In this document: one piece after another, positions 7,813 to 13,844 of the stretch
Layout: each line of letters opens with the position of its first letter
How positions within the stretch are numbered: position 1 is the stretch's first letter
DNA from: Pirellulaceae bacterium
Lineage (GTDB): Bacteria; Planctomycetota; Planctomycetia; Pirellulales; Pirellulaceae
Length of the DNA stretch: 64,000 bases
Direction of reading: 5' to 3'
NCBI GenBank assembly: GCA_020852965.1
Contig: JADYZV010000018.1
Coordinates: 1 to 64,000 of the forward strand
Translations under genes and position numbers: made by a program
Notes under the pieces: model-generated
Told to the model about the DNA's origin: nothing
Databases searched by the model: none
Seen by the model: only the letters and a program-made list of their open reading frames with translations

Positions 7813-8555
7813 GCTGTGACCTTCTGTGACGGGAATGGTAAATAGGCAGGGTCTACTTTGCCATTAGGTTTAGCGGTTGAATCAGCCGCCGCGATCCATT
7901 CACGCCATCGATCATGCGACAACCAACGGTGGGCATCTTTGGGGAGTTGATCGGAGTTGGCGTAGTTCCTGACCGCACTCATTAAATCGGCCATTGAGTT
8001 TTCGGGAATCTTCAGAAAGGCCTTCTGCGCGTCTGCCTTGCAGAGTTTCCTTCCGTTGCGCGCTGGGTAAATTTCCCAAAACTTCTCGAAGAGCGCGCGC
8101 AACTGTATTCCGCTTCCATACGCTTCATACGCTTTGGGTGCCTCCTTGGCACTAGTTTGTGACTGGGAGGCACTAGTTGAGTGACTGGGAGGCACTAGTT
8201 CCGACTTGGCACTAGTGCCACTGTGACACCAGTTAACCTCCCCAACTAGTGCCTCCTTGGCACTAGCTGCAACCGCGCTCCAGTTGACTCGGTAGCTTGT
8301 TGTTCGCCCGTGCCTTTCAGTCGCGGTCACGAATCCCGATTCCCTCAGCGCGTTGACCGCGCGTACGACTGACCGTTTGCTGAAACACGATTCTTCGGTC
8401 AAAGTATTTAGCGATGCCCAGCATTCGCCAGACCCGCCGCTATGATCGTCGATGCATCGAAGCACAGCCTTCAGAATTCCACCATTGACTCCGGCAATGG
8501 TAGGAATGATGACTTTTCGCATTAACGCTAGTTCCTGGGTACGCGCCGAGCTCAT
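7809..8555 (-). CDS. Winged-helix replication initiator (phage O-like)
   Basis: 248 aa. Residues about 20-95 form a winged helix: GILKAVLRCIDDHSG, LNTLTEESCFSKRSVVRAVN, ESGFVTATERHGRTTSYRV. A Ser/Thr-rich linker (about 96-136) follows, then a C-terminal domain with FEKFWEIYPARNGR, common in phage replication proteins. Fold order, the coupled DnaB gene downstream and repeated GGCACTAGT sites inside the linker-coding DNA all resemble the lambda O arrangement, where the origin lies within the initiator gene. It probably binds these sites and loads the helicase. Start ATG 8555 overlaps the upstream gene by 4 bp. Confidence 0.75.
   Translation of the reverse strand: MSSARTQELALMRKVIIPTIAGVNGGILKAVLRCIDDHSGGSGECWASLNTLTEESCFSKRSVVRAVNALRESGFVTATERHGRTTSYRVNWSAVAASAKEALVGEVNWCHSGTSAKSELVPPSHSTSASQSQTSAKEAPKAYEAYGSGIQLRALFEKFWEIYPARNGRKLCKADAQKAFLKIPENSMADLMSAVRNYANSDQLPKDAHRWLSHDRWREWIAAADSTAKPNGKVDPAYLPFPSQKVTA
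8148..8266. other. Putative replication origin: iterons in initiator gene
   Basis: GGCACTAGT occurs at 8148-8156, 8169-8177, 8191-8199 and 8208-8216; the reverse form ACTAGTGCC is at 8211-8219 and 8245-8253; a partial GGCACTAG is at 8259. Two copies lie in a longer direct repeat, tgactgggaggcactagtt (8160-8178 and 8182-8200), spaced 22 bp, about two helical turns. 8208-8219 is a perfect 12-bp palindrome. All lie in the linker of the winged-helix initiator gene. Spacing and placement fit iterons of a theta-type origin. Confidence 0.65.
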
Positions 8556-8782
8556 TGGCCCCCCTGGTGCATCTCTAGGAGTACCGCGTCTATCTCTTCG
8601 GGATAGCAGGCAGCGACCAGCTTGCCGAAGTAGACGGCCTTGAGGCGCTCGAGTGCGAGCTGATAGTCCACACTTGCGGTAGCTGACTCCGGCACCCCTG
8701 ACTGCCGTCTACTTGGTATTGTGTCGGGAATCTGCCGAACTAGTTGGCTTCTGTTGTCACGCCGGACCGATGATGCTAACAT
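8552..8782 (-). CDS. Small hypothetical protein, 76 aa
   Basis: Begins MLASSVRRDNRSQLV at ATG 8782, preceded by GAGG at about ten bases. The C-terminal half (YQLALERLKAVYFGKLVAA) is a helical stretch. Its stop overlaps the initiator start (ATGA), so it is the first gene of a coupled unit small protein - initiator - DnaB. No family recognised; position suggests an accessory replication or regulatory factor. Confidence 0.6.
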   Translation of the reverse strand: MLASSVRRDNRSQLVRQIPDTIPSRRQSGVPESATASVDYQLALERLKAVYFGKLVAACYPEEIDAVLLEMHQGGQ

Positions 8783-8819
8783 GATAGAGTACCTCGAAAC
8801 TGTCACAAAATTGGTACAC

Positions 8820-8853
8820 GAGGCCAATGCGAACACCCAGTCGCATTGGCCTC
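8820..8853 (-). terminator. Stem-loop after the 121-aa gene
   Basis: Perfect 13-bp arms GAGGCCAATGCGA (8820-8832) and TCGCATTGGCCTC (8841-8853) with an 8-nt loop, three bases past the stop of the 8857-9222 gene. The T-tract on the leftward strand is weak (AATTTTG a few bases on), so termination may be partial. It separates the early-type genes from the replication unit. Confidence 0.6.
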
Positions 8854-8856
8854 AAC

Positions 8857-9222
8857 TTATTTACGGACCGACCATCGGCCCGCTTTTCTTTTTCGTTTTT
8901 TCGCCGCTAGCTCGTACACGCCCCACGCCGCATACATCGCCACGTAGGCCTGCTGCCACGATTCGCGCAGCCCACCTACAAAGTCCTCTGGCGTCACCCT
9001 GCGACGCTCAGCGAGTGGCTCGACGAGGCAATACATCAGCATCGTGGCCTGCTGACGGCCCTCATCAGTCGTCGGCAGTTTCTCCCAATCCGCCACGGAT
9101 CGCAGCTGCTCCACATCCAGGCCGGCAGCGACTGCCCGCACTATGGCCGCCGTATCGAAACGGAAATGCCAGTGCCGCCCAGCATCATCGCGAAATTTAG
9201 TCGCGCGCCTAAGCTCCAGCAT
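8857..9222 (-). CDS. Possible tail-assembly chaperone-like protein, 121 aa
   Basis: Starts MLELRRATKFRDDAGRHWHF. The first third resembles the strand pair FRDxxGRxW that opens tail-assembly-chaperone-like proteins in planctomycete elements. Helices follow with VTPEDFVGGLRESWQQAY and a basic C-terminus (KKRKRK). Similarity is from memory and weak. It overlaps the upstream HTH gene by 14 bp. If correct, it would partner with the tape-measure protein of the same element. Confidence 0.45.
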   Translation of the reverse strand: MLELRRATKFRDDAGRHWHFRFDTAAIVRAVAAGLDVEQLRSVADWEKLPTTDEGRQQATMLMYCLVEPLAERRRVTPEDFVGGLRESWQQAYVAMYAAWGVYELAAKKRKRKAGRWSVRK

Positions 9223-9412
9223 GGCGCACCTCCTTTTGGCTATCCGGCGTAAGGAAACTCTCTAGGTCATGATTCCGAATGAGATAGCGGGGACGCGCCC
9301 CGGAACTAGTATCCTTTGCCGGCAGTAGACCCGCCTGGATTAGATGCCGGACTTTCTGTGGAGAAAATCCGGTCAAACGCGCGACCTCGCGCGGGGTTAG
9401 ATACTTTTGCAT
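9209..9412 (-). CDS. Excisionase-family HTH protein, 67 aa
   Basis: A single HTH_17/MerR-like domain: YLTPREVARLTGFSPQKVRH, then LIQAGLLPAKD, a wing with ARPRYLIRNHDLESFL and a short tail. ATG 9412 is preferred over a TTG five codons earlier because GGAG lies ten bases before it. Probably a DNA-binding regulator or second excisionase. A perfect 16-bp palindrome lies 100 bp upstream (9512-9527) and could be its operator. Confidence 0.72.
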   Translation of the reverse strand: MQKYLTPREVARLTGFSPQKVRHLIQAGLLPAKDTSSGARPRYLIRNHDLESFLTPDSQKEVRHAGA

Positions 9413-9511
9413 TTTGTTAGGCTCCAATAGCGACCGAACGAAGGTTAAAACCCGTTACGCTCACTGATCCTAGCCATTCAAAAACGCTTGTCGATAACGA
9501 AATAACTGCAC

Positions 9512-9527
9512 AATTGCACGTGCAATT
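9512..9527. promoter_or_regulatory. Perfect 16-bp palindrome, operator candidate
   Basis: AATTGCACGTGCAATT lies between the 171-aa gene (stop 9526) and the HTH gene (start 9412). Perfect dyad symmetry of operator size, upstream of a predicted DNA-binding protein. Confidence 0.5.
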
Positions 9528-10041
9528 ATTTTGTGGGATTTTTTGGCGGACGCCCCCTTTTTCCAGAATGAAAAGTGCGGCCAGATCGAACTACGGCCTC
9601 CCTCAGGGCTGCGCCGCGTGTGTCATCGCCCAACACTTCCTTTGCAATGTCGTTTCTACGCAAATTATTCTCAGGCTTCGAAAGCTCGCTTGCTTTGTCC
9701 AGTTGAGCATCTGTGTACTTGGATTCCCGGCCTTCGTTGAATTGTCCAATTGCGCAACGCAAATCCTCCCACGCCCGCTTGAGAGATTCCGTTTCGCTTT
9801 GATAGGCTGGCATCGCCCAGCCTTCGAACTTTATAGGTGTTTTCAAAATGTGCCATGCTTTGGTGGTTCCAATAAGCACCCACAATCGGACGGACTGTTC
9901 GTCAGAAACGATTCCAGCTGGCGAACTGCTTGCTAGGGTATTGAGCATTTCAATCCGTCTAATGACGCTTGAAATGTTTACGTCCTGCTTTTGGATCAGC
10001 CACAGAAGTTCAGTACAAACAGACTTAACGGTTGGCTGCAT
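9526..10041 (-). CDS. Hypothetical protein, 171 aa
   Basis: Start ATG 10041 (MQPTVKSVCTELLWLIQKQD) chosen; an in-frame extension to 10143 looks unlike protein. Mostly helical, with a C-terminus rich in Arg/Lys/Pro (SGKRGRPPKNPTK), an AT-hook-like GRPPK motif that suggests DNA contact. It is flanked by two perfect palindromes (9512-9527 and 10161-10178), a setting typical of a phage regulator, but no HTH is evident and the family is unknown. Confidence 0.55.
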   Translation of the reverse strand: MQPTVKSVCTELLWLIQKQDVNISSVIRRIEMLNTLASSSPAGIVSDEQSVRLWVLIGTTKAWHILKTPIKFEGWAMPAYQSETESLKRAWEDLRCAIGQFNEGRESKYTDAQLDKASELSKPENNLRRNDIAKEVLGDDTRGAALREAVVRSGRTFHSGKRGRPPKNPTK

Positions 10042-10160
10042 TAGAATGTCTTTCTTGTTAAATCGCTGCCGGCCAGTACGCGTCGAAAGACAAAACGCAT
10101 AGCTGGCCGGCGCGGGGTAGCTACTCCCCTCACGACTGTTCAACTTGATTTAATTAAGAC

Positions 10161-10178
10161 TGGGTAACATGTTACCCA
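10161..10178. promoter_or_regulatory. Perfect 18-bp palindrome, operator candidate
   Basis: TGGGTAACATGTTACCCA lies in the 140-bp gap before the 171-aa gene and 3 bp after the preceding reading frame ends. No T-tract follows, so an operator is more likely than a terminator. Confidence 0.5.
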
Positions 10179-10181
10179 ATT

Positions 10182-10418
10182 CTAAACTCTCGACCTGCGC
10201 CCGAGCTCGCGCTTGTGTCTTGGGATCTCGGAATCAGCCGTTTTAACAACTGGCAAAGATCCCTGTTTGTTACCAATCATCGAAACCGCAGGCGGGGGCG
10301 CCACTACTCGATCGACCTGCGCCCTCAATCGATTACTCTTCGGCGCTGCCCCTCGTTCCTGTTGGATTCGCTCCCGAATAAGACTGTAGGTCAATGCCCG
10401 AGGTGTACACATTTTCAT
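10182..10418 (-). CDS. Small basic protein, 78 aa
   Basis: Starts MKMCTPRALTYSLIRERIQQ; Arg-rich throughout, no domain recognised. It sits between the zinc-ribbon gene (gap 21 bp) and a palindrome. Length and composition make it a weak call; co-direction and tight spacing support it. Confidence 0.4.
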   Translation of the reverse strand: MKMCTPRALTYSLIRERIQQERGAAPKSNRLRAQVDRVVAPPPAVSMIGNKQGSLPVVKTADSEIPRHKRELGRRSRV

Positions 10419-10439
10419 TGTCGTTCCCTTTCATGTTGC

Positions 10440-10700
10440 TCACTGGCCACTCTCCCAAGTCACTATCTGCGTTCCACAGTTGCGGCATTTCCGAACTCGC
10501 CGAATCTTACCTAAGCTCTTTCGCGTGTAGTAAACCGGCATTTCCTCACAACCGCATTTCCGGCAGCAAAGCCCACTCCGCTTATGCTCATCCCGAATCG
10601 CCTTGGCTTCCATAAACCGCTTGCGATCAAAAGTGCAGTAGGCGCACAGCTCGCTATCGCAAGGACATCCACATCGCTTGCAAATCCTTGATTCTGCCAC
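10440..10700 (-). CDS. Double zinc-ribbon protein, 86 aa
   Basis: Two Cys clusters: CKRCGCPCDSELCAYC (about 7-22) and CCRKCGC followed by a loop and CRNCG (about 46-77). The second, with VYYTRKSLGKIRRVRKCRNCG, resembles the NrdR-like zinc ribbons common in planctomycete phage elements, where the ribbon alone serves as a nucleic-acid-binding module. No ATP-cone domain is present, so it is not NrdR itself. Probably a small regulator or structural factor. Confidence 0.65.
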   Translation of the reverse strand: MAESRICKRCGCPCDSELCAYCTFDRKRFMEAKAIRDEHKRSGLCCRKCGCEEMPVYYTRKSLGKIRRVRKCRNCGTQIVTWESGQ

Positions 10701-10737
10701 GCCTACTGACCTTTGTTTGGGAATTGATTGCGATCGT

Positions 10738-11067
10738 CTAACGGCCTAGCTTCACAGCGACAATCGAAACACCACTGCCCGCCGCTTCAACGGCCCAGCC
10801 AGCTTGTTTCAACGATCCCGCCGTAACGGTAAGCCGGCTTTCGGCATCGTCCCAATACAGTGGAGCTCCTACCACCACCACATCGGTCGACAGCTTAGGC
10901 GCACGGATAACACCCTCCACACGCAAGCCAACTCGGGCCCCGCTTGCTACACTTGCCACGACCTGACCAACCAAACTACCGGCAACGATGATATCACCCG
11001 CGCTTAGATCGGTCCCCGCAATGTGATCGATAATGTCGCCCTGTTGTTCGAACGTCGTTAGACTCAT
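10738..11067 (-). CDS. DUF2190-like capsid-associated protein
   Basis: 109 aa, all-beta pattern: TFEQQGDIIDHIAGTDLSAG, DIIVAGSLVGQVVASV, GLRVEGVIRAPK, then GAPLYWDDAESRLTV. This order (QxGDxID, GDIVxxGxLVGV, LxVxGVxxxPK, VYWD) is the DUF2190 fold of phage head-decoration/cement proteins, often mislabelled RecA/RadA recombinase. In phages it is near the capsid gene; none is recognised here. SD GGAG precedes ATG 11067 and overlaps the end of a 51-aa reading frame. Confidence 0.7.
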   Translation of the reverse strand: MSLTTFEQQGDIIDHIAGTDLSAGDIIVAGSLVGQVVASVASGARVGLRVEGVIRAPKLSTDVVVVGAPLYWDDAESRLTVTAGSLKQAGWAVEAAGSGVSIVAVKLGR

Positions 11068-11070
11068 CTC

Positions 11071-11226
11071 CTACCCTTTCCAAACTATTGCCACGATTCG
11101 CGCAGCCCCAAACCGATCCACATAGAACGGGTGAAGACACCGCGTATCATCATTATTACATGGGCGAGACACTTGAACCAACGGCCCAGCTCGACCCGGC
11201 ATCAAAAGGTACTCCCCAGCCGCCAT
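11071..11226 (-). CDS. Possible 51-aa protein upstream of DUF2190 gene
   Basis: ATG 11226 with AAGGA directly before it; TAG at 11073-11071, three bases before the next start. Sequence starts MAAGEYLLMPGRAGPLVQVS and ends in a strand FGAARIVAIVWKG. The tight stop-start junction with the DUF2190-like gene and a ribosome site support it, but short length makes chance possible. The remaining gap 11227-11376 shows only a near-palindrome (tgtacaaacaatgtac, 11322-11337). Confidence 0.4.
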   Translation of the reverse strand: MAAGEYLLMPGRAGPLVQVSRPCNNDDTRCLHPFYVDRFGAARIVAIVWKG

Positions 11227-11376
11227 TCCTTCCTATGACCACACGGAAGTGCCGAATTAGCGCACAGACTTGCTTTCCCAAGTAGACTGCCCATTTTACC
11301 ATTCCGGTTCGACTCCATTTTTGTACAAACAATGTACTAAATCAGGGCTCCAAATTGGTGACCCGAATCCCAGTCA

Positions 11377-11835
11377 TTAGGCTTCTGTCAGTTCGTTGGG
11401 TGTTGCTCGATCAAGTGCGGATTCTAGCTCATCCGCGGTATCCGTTAGCTTTGCCAGCTCGCGTTCAATGCACCGGTCCCACGCTTCCACTTCAGCCGGC
11501 TGACCCGTTGGCGTTGGCAGCTCGCTTTCGTCGCCTGGCGGCCAAACCTCGCGAAACTTCACCAAACATCCCAATGACTCGCTAAAGAATTCATCGGGCT
11601 TCCAATCTCCGTCGCGCGCCTCCCTGAATCCGTCTTGGCAATCGGTAGGGTTCACGCCAAGTTCCACCGTGACCTGCTCGAGTATCCGTGCAAGAAAGCC
11701 GATGTCCCGTACATCGGCAACCATTTCCGTTGTAACAAACCAGCTACATCGCCTAAAGAAACTTCGTAGCGTCACCTTGGCAACGTGATCGTCAGCAAAA
11801 GCATAGTTCGCATCGTCGGTACTATTATCAGCCAT
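11377..11835 (-). CDS. Acidic hypothetical protein, 152 aa
   Basis: ATG 11835 (MADNSTDDANYAFADDH) has GGAG eight bases upstream. The protein is strongly acidic and helical (DVRDIGFLARILEQV, ELAKLTDTADELESALD). It is the most distal full gene of element A. No family recognised; composition fits a small phage structural or inhibitory protein. Confidence 0.55.
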   Translation of the reverse strand: MADNSTDDANYAFADDHVAKVTLRSFFRRCSWFVTTEMVADVRDIGFLARILEQVTVELGVNPTDCQDGFREARDGDWKPDEFFSESLGCLVKFREVWPPGDESELPTPTGQPAEVEAWDRCIERELAKLTDTADELESALDRATPNELTEA

Positions 11836-11914
11836 TGTCATAACTCCAAAGCTCGGGCCGGTTGAAAAACCCGATCGGCATCGGCCCGAGCGAAGACACC
11901 GAGCGGGGTTTCAA

Positions 11915-12097
11915 CTAACCGTAGAGATGTTCCCAACGGTCGAGCTCGCCTAATTGCTCTTCGCTGGTCATACGATAAAACAACTCGAGTATGCGTAGAG
12001 AGTGTTGAAGGTCTTTGCTTTGGCCCACCGTTTGGCCCACCGTTGGCGACACTTCCCGCAGCGCGTTTGAATCGTTGCGCAAAGTCGATTTAGTATT
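11915..12097 (-). other. Integrase-A C-terminal tail (used in circular form)
   Basis: Joining the two element ends at the core makes the integrase-A frame read RPGRT then NTKSTLRNDSNALREVSPTV and on for 60 codons to TAG at 11917-11915. No stop occurs and the summed length, 1422 + 183 nt, divides by three. The tail ends with RILELFYRMTSEEQLGELDR. In the integrated state this segment has no start of its own and is cut from its gene. Direct reading of both ends supports this; use in vivo is inference. Confidence 0.72.
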
Positions 12098-13491
12098 AGT
12101 CCTGCCTGGCCTATCGAATCGTTTTTGCGATTCCTTCCCCAACGCGGGATTTCCTTGTTTTCCTTGGACTTCCCGCTCTTTTTCTCCCCCTCCGGTTTTC
12201 GCTTGACGGCCCCTGAGGTGCCTCTGACGCCCGTAGAGGGTGTACCAAAAGGTGTACCATTTCCGGCCTGCTGGTCGCTAGCGCTCTCCAGCGTGTCGCC
12301 CAGGGCTTTCTGGAAGTCATCTTCGGTCACTTGTGCGTAGTGCCGCATGAGAACTTCAGGGCTGTTACCAACCCACTTTGAAACCGTTTTGATCGGGTAG
12401 CCGGCTTTGAGCAAGTCGGTCGATCGAGACGCCCGCAAATTCTGGAAGATCCGCTCCCAGCTCAGATAGCCAGCCTTCGAAACGAGGTCATGGAACCGAG
12501 TGGATGGATTGGCGTGCTTACGGATACTGGGCAGAACGTAGGAGGTTGCCGCTTTGCCTTTGGCGACCTCTGCCATGTCCTCCAAGTAGGGTCGAAGCTC
12601 GGGGAAGATCGGGCAGACCCGCTTCCCCTTGCCGCTGTGATGTTCGGTCTTTGGGGCGTGGATCGTCATGCTACCGTGCGCCAAGTCGATGTGCTCCCAC
12701 GTCATGCGGTGTATTTCACTTGGGATTCTCAGACCGCCATACCGAGCCAACGCGATCAGCAATCGCCATTCGGCATTGGGCGCTACGTCAATGATTTCAT
12801 CGACCACCGAAGGAGGGACGTAGACTAGCCGGTCCTCGTTTTCGTCGCTGGGGATCTTCAGTGCCAAGAACGGGTTGTCTTCCAGCCATTTGCGCTTCTG
12901 CGCGAAACGGAAGATTTGCCGAGCTAGCTTGGTGCGACGGCCAACGGTCGCCGGTGCCATTGTGGTATCTACTTTGTTGCGAGCGTTACCCTTGAGGTAA
13001 AGCCAAGCCTGCCACTCTTCAACGTCTCCGATGGTGATGTCTCGAATCTTCTGGTCGTCATTCCAGTAGCGTAGAAGGCAGTCGATCGCCTGCTGGTACT
13101 TCAGCTTGGTTCGAGGCTTTTTCGTCGCGACTAAGCCCGACTCCATGAACCGCTCCCCCAGCTCCTTGAGCGTCATGGTTTCGGCAAGTTGGCTTTGGGC
13201 CTGTTCGACCTGCGAAGCGGCCAAGCCTTTCTTGACCAGCTTGGCGTAGAGCGGCTTGCCTTCGATGCCTTTGAGCCACTGCTTGGTGAATCGGTCGATT
13301 GGCTCCTCGTGTTCGATGGCGTAGATGATCGCATCGACGTGCTTGCAGACTTCATCGGCAGCGGCTCTGGTCCGAGCGTCCTTTCCCAGGTAGATGCTCT
13401 CACGTTTGGCCGTTGGTGCAGCCTTTGGCGGCTGGAACTCAACAGCGAAGACCTCGATACCTCGTTTAACGCGACGTGCTACGAACGCCAT
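11968..13491 (-). CDS. int: Tyrosine recombinase integrase of element B
   Basis: 507 aa from ATG 13491 (a TTG three codons earlier is less likely). Arm-binding N-terminus about 1-60, core-binding domain about 105-215 (TLKELGERFMESGL), catalytic domain about 225-390. Active-site residues: Arg in GGLRIPSE (about 255), NLRAS in place of HxxR (about 353), Trp in SKWVGNSP (about 373), Tyr in MRHYAQ (about 385). The frame crosses the core at 12113-12098 and ends 130 bp inside element A, giving an accidental 43-residue end. In a circle it would instead run into 29731-29365 (586 aa). In a lone insertion at the tRNA the end would read AGLEPATKGL. Confidence 0.92.
   Translation of the reverse strand: MAFVARRVKRGIEVFAVEFQPPKAAPTAKRESIYLGKDARTRAAADEVCKHVDAIIYAIEHEEPIDRFTKQWLKGIEGKPLYAKLVKKGLAASQVEQAQSQLAETMTLKELGERFMESGLVATKKPRTKLKYQQAIDCLLRYWNDDQKIRDITIGDVEEWQAWLYLKGNARNKVDTTMAPATVGRRTKLARQIFRFAQKRKWLEDNPFLALKIPSDENEDRLVYVPPSVVDEIIDVAPNAEWRLLIALARYGGLRIPSEIHRMTWEHIDLAHGSMTIHAPKTEHHSGKGKRVCPIFPELRPYLEDMAEVAKGKAATSYVLPSIRKHANPSTRFHDLVSKAGYLSWERIFQNLRASRSTDLLKAGYPIKTVSKWVGNSPEVLMRHYAQVTEDDFQKALGDTLESASDQQAGNGTPFGTPSTGVRGTSGAVKRKPEGEKKSGKSKENKEIPRWGRNRKNDSIGQAGLILNRLCATIQTRCGKCRQRWAKRWAKAKTFNTLYAYSSCFIV
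12019..12044 (+). repeat. Tandem repeat tttggcccaccg x2, right copy (element A)
   Basis: Exact second copy of the 26 nt at 1321-1346, in the same orientation, 53 bp inside the right end of element A. It codes VGQTVGQ in the integrase tail. Confidence 0.6.
12098..12113 (+). repeat. Attachment core between elements A and B
   Basis: Exact 16-nt copy of the tRNA 3'-end core. It is the right end of element A and the left end of element B. It lies inside the integrase-B reading frame, so that frame continues into element A DNA. Confidence 0.88.
12239..12262 (+). repeat. Repeat ggtgtacca x2, left copy (element B)
   Basis: ggtgtacca at 12239-12247 and ggtgtaccattt at 12251-12262, about 125-135 bp from the core inside the integrase-B gene. 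aaggtgtaccattt recurs at 29640-29653 near the other end. Same geometry as the element-A repeats; candidate integrase arm sites. Confidence 0.5.
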
Positions 13492-13500
13492 AGAACCCAA

Positions 13501-13844
13501 CCCTGTCTTTGGTCCTGAAAGTGAAAGAGCGGAAACGAGTCAGGTACTCGGGTTCGGCTGGCCGGCCTATCCGCTGTGGAACTGTACGAAGTCGAAACTA
13601 AGAATCAAGTCCCTACTCTATTGGCTGATTTCGCCGGTAAGTAGGGCGCTGGTTGGCCTCGTGTTGGGCCACATAGTACCGACTAGATTCCGCTCAATTC
13701 GTGTCACGGAATTTCAAGAAATGTCAAAACGATGCGAAACGTCGCTAATTGCAAATCCGAAACTGTTTCGGATTTGGCCTGGTCAAATGTCCCGTTTCGG
13801 AACCTTTGGTGGTTCCCGATTTGCAATAATTGCAACTCGGCCGC
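13501..13844. promoter_or_regulatory. Non-coding gap between terminase and integrase
   Basis: About 340 bp with no convincing gene. It holds a perfect stem-loop AAATCCGAAA / TTTCGGATTT (13753-13762, 13766-13775) nested within a wider inverted repeat attgcaaatc / gatttgcaat (13748-13757, 13818-13827). No strong T-tract follows on the leftward strand. Likely functions are a terminator for the terminase gene or a regulatory site for integrase. Confidence 0.45.

Larger units (their letters stand above)
1170..12113. mobile_element. Integrative element A in tRNA-Met
   Basis: About 10.9 kb bounded by direct copies of the tRNA 3'-end core. The integrase is at the tRNA-proximal end and nearly all genes read leftward. 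Cargo: AlpA-like HTH protein, HExxH peptidase, tape-measure protein, DnaB-type helicase, winged-helix initiator with internal iterons, probable tail-assembly-chaperone-like protein, zinc ribbon and DUF2190-like protein. No terminase, portal or major capsid gene was recognised, so it is either a phage satellite or a reduced prophage able to replicate after excision. It is intact at both ends. Confidence 0.82.

Noticed and set aside
8148..8266. GGCACTAGT repeats as coding-only low complexity
   Set aside because: Rejected as the sole explanation because the sites occur in both orientations and with 22-bp spacing, which protein repeats would not produce.
11915..12142. 75-aa leftward frame as an independent gene
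   Set aside because: Its start lies inside integrase B; it is better explained as the integrase-A tail that is joined in the circular form.
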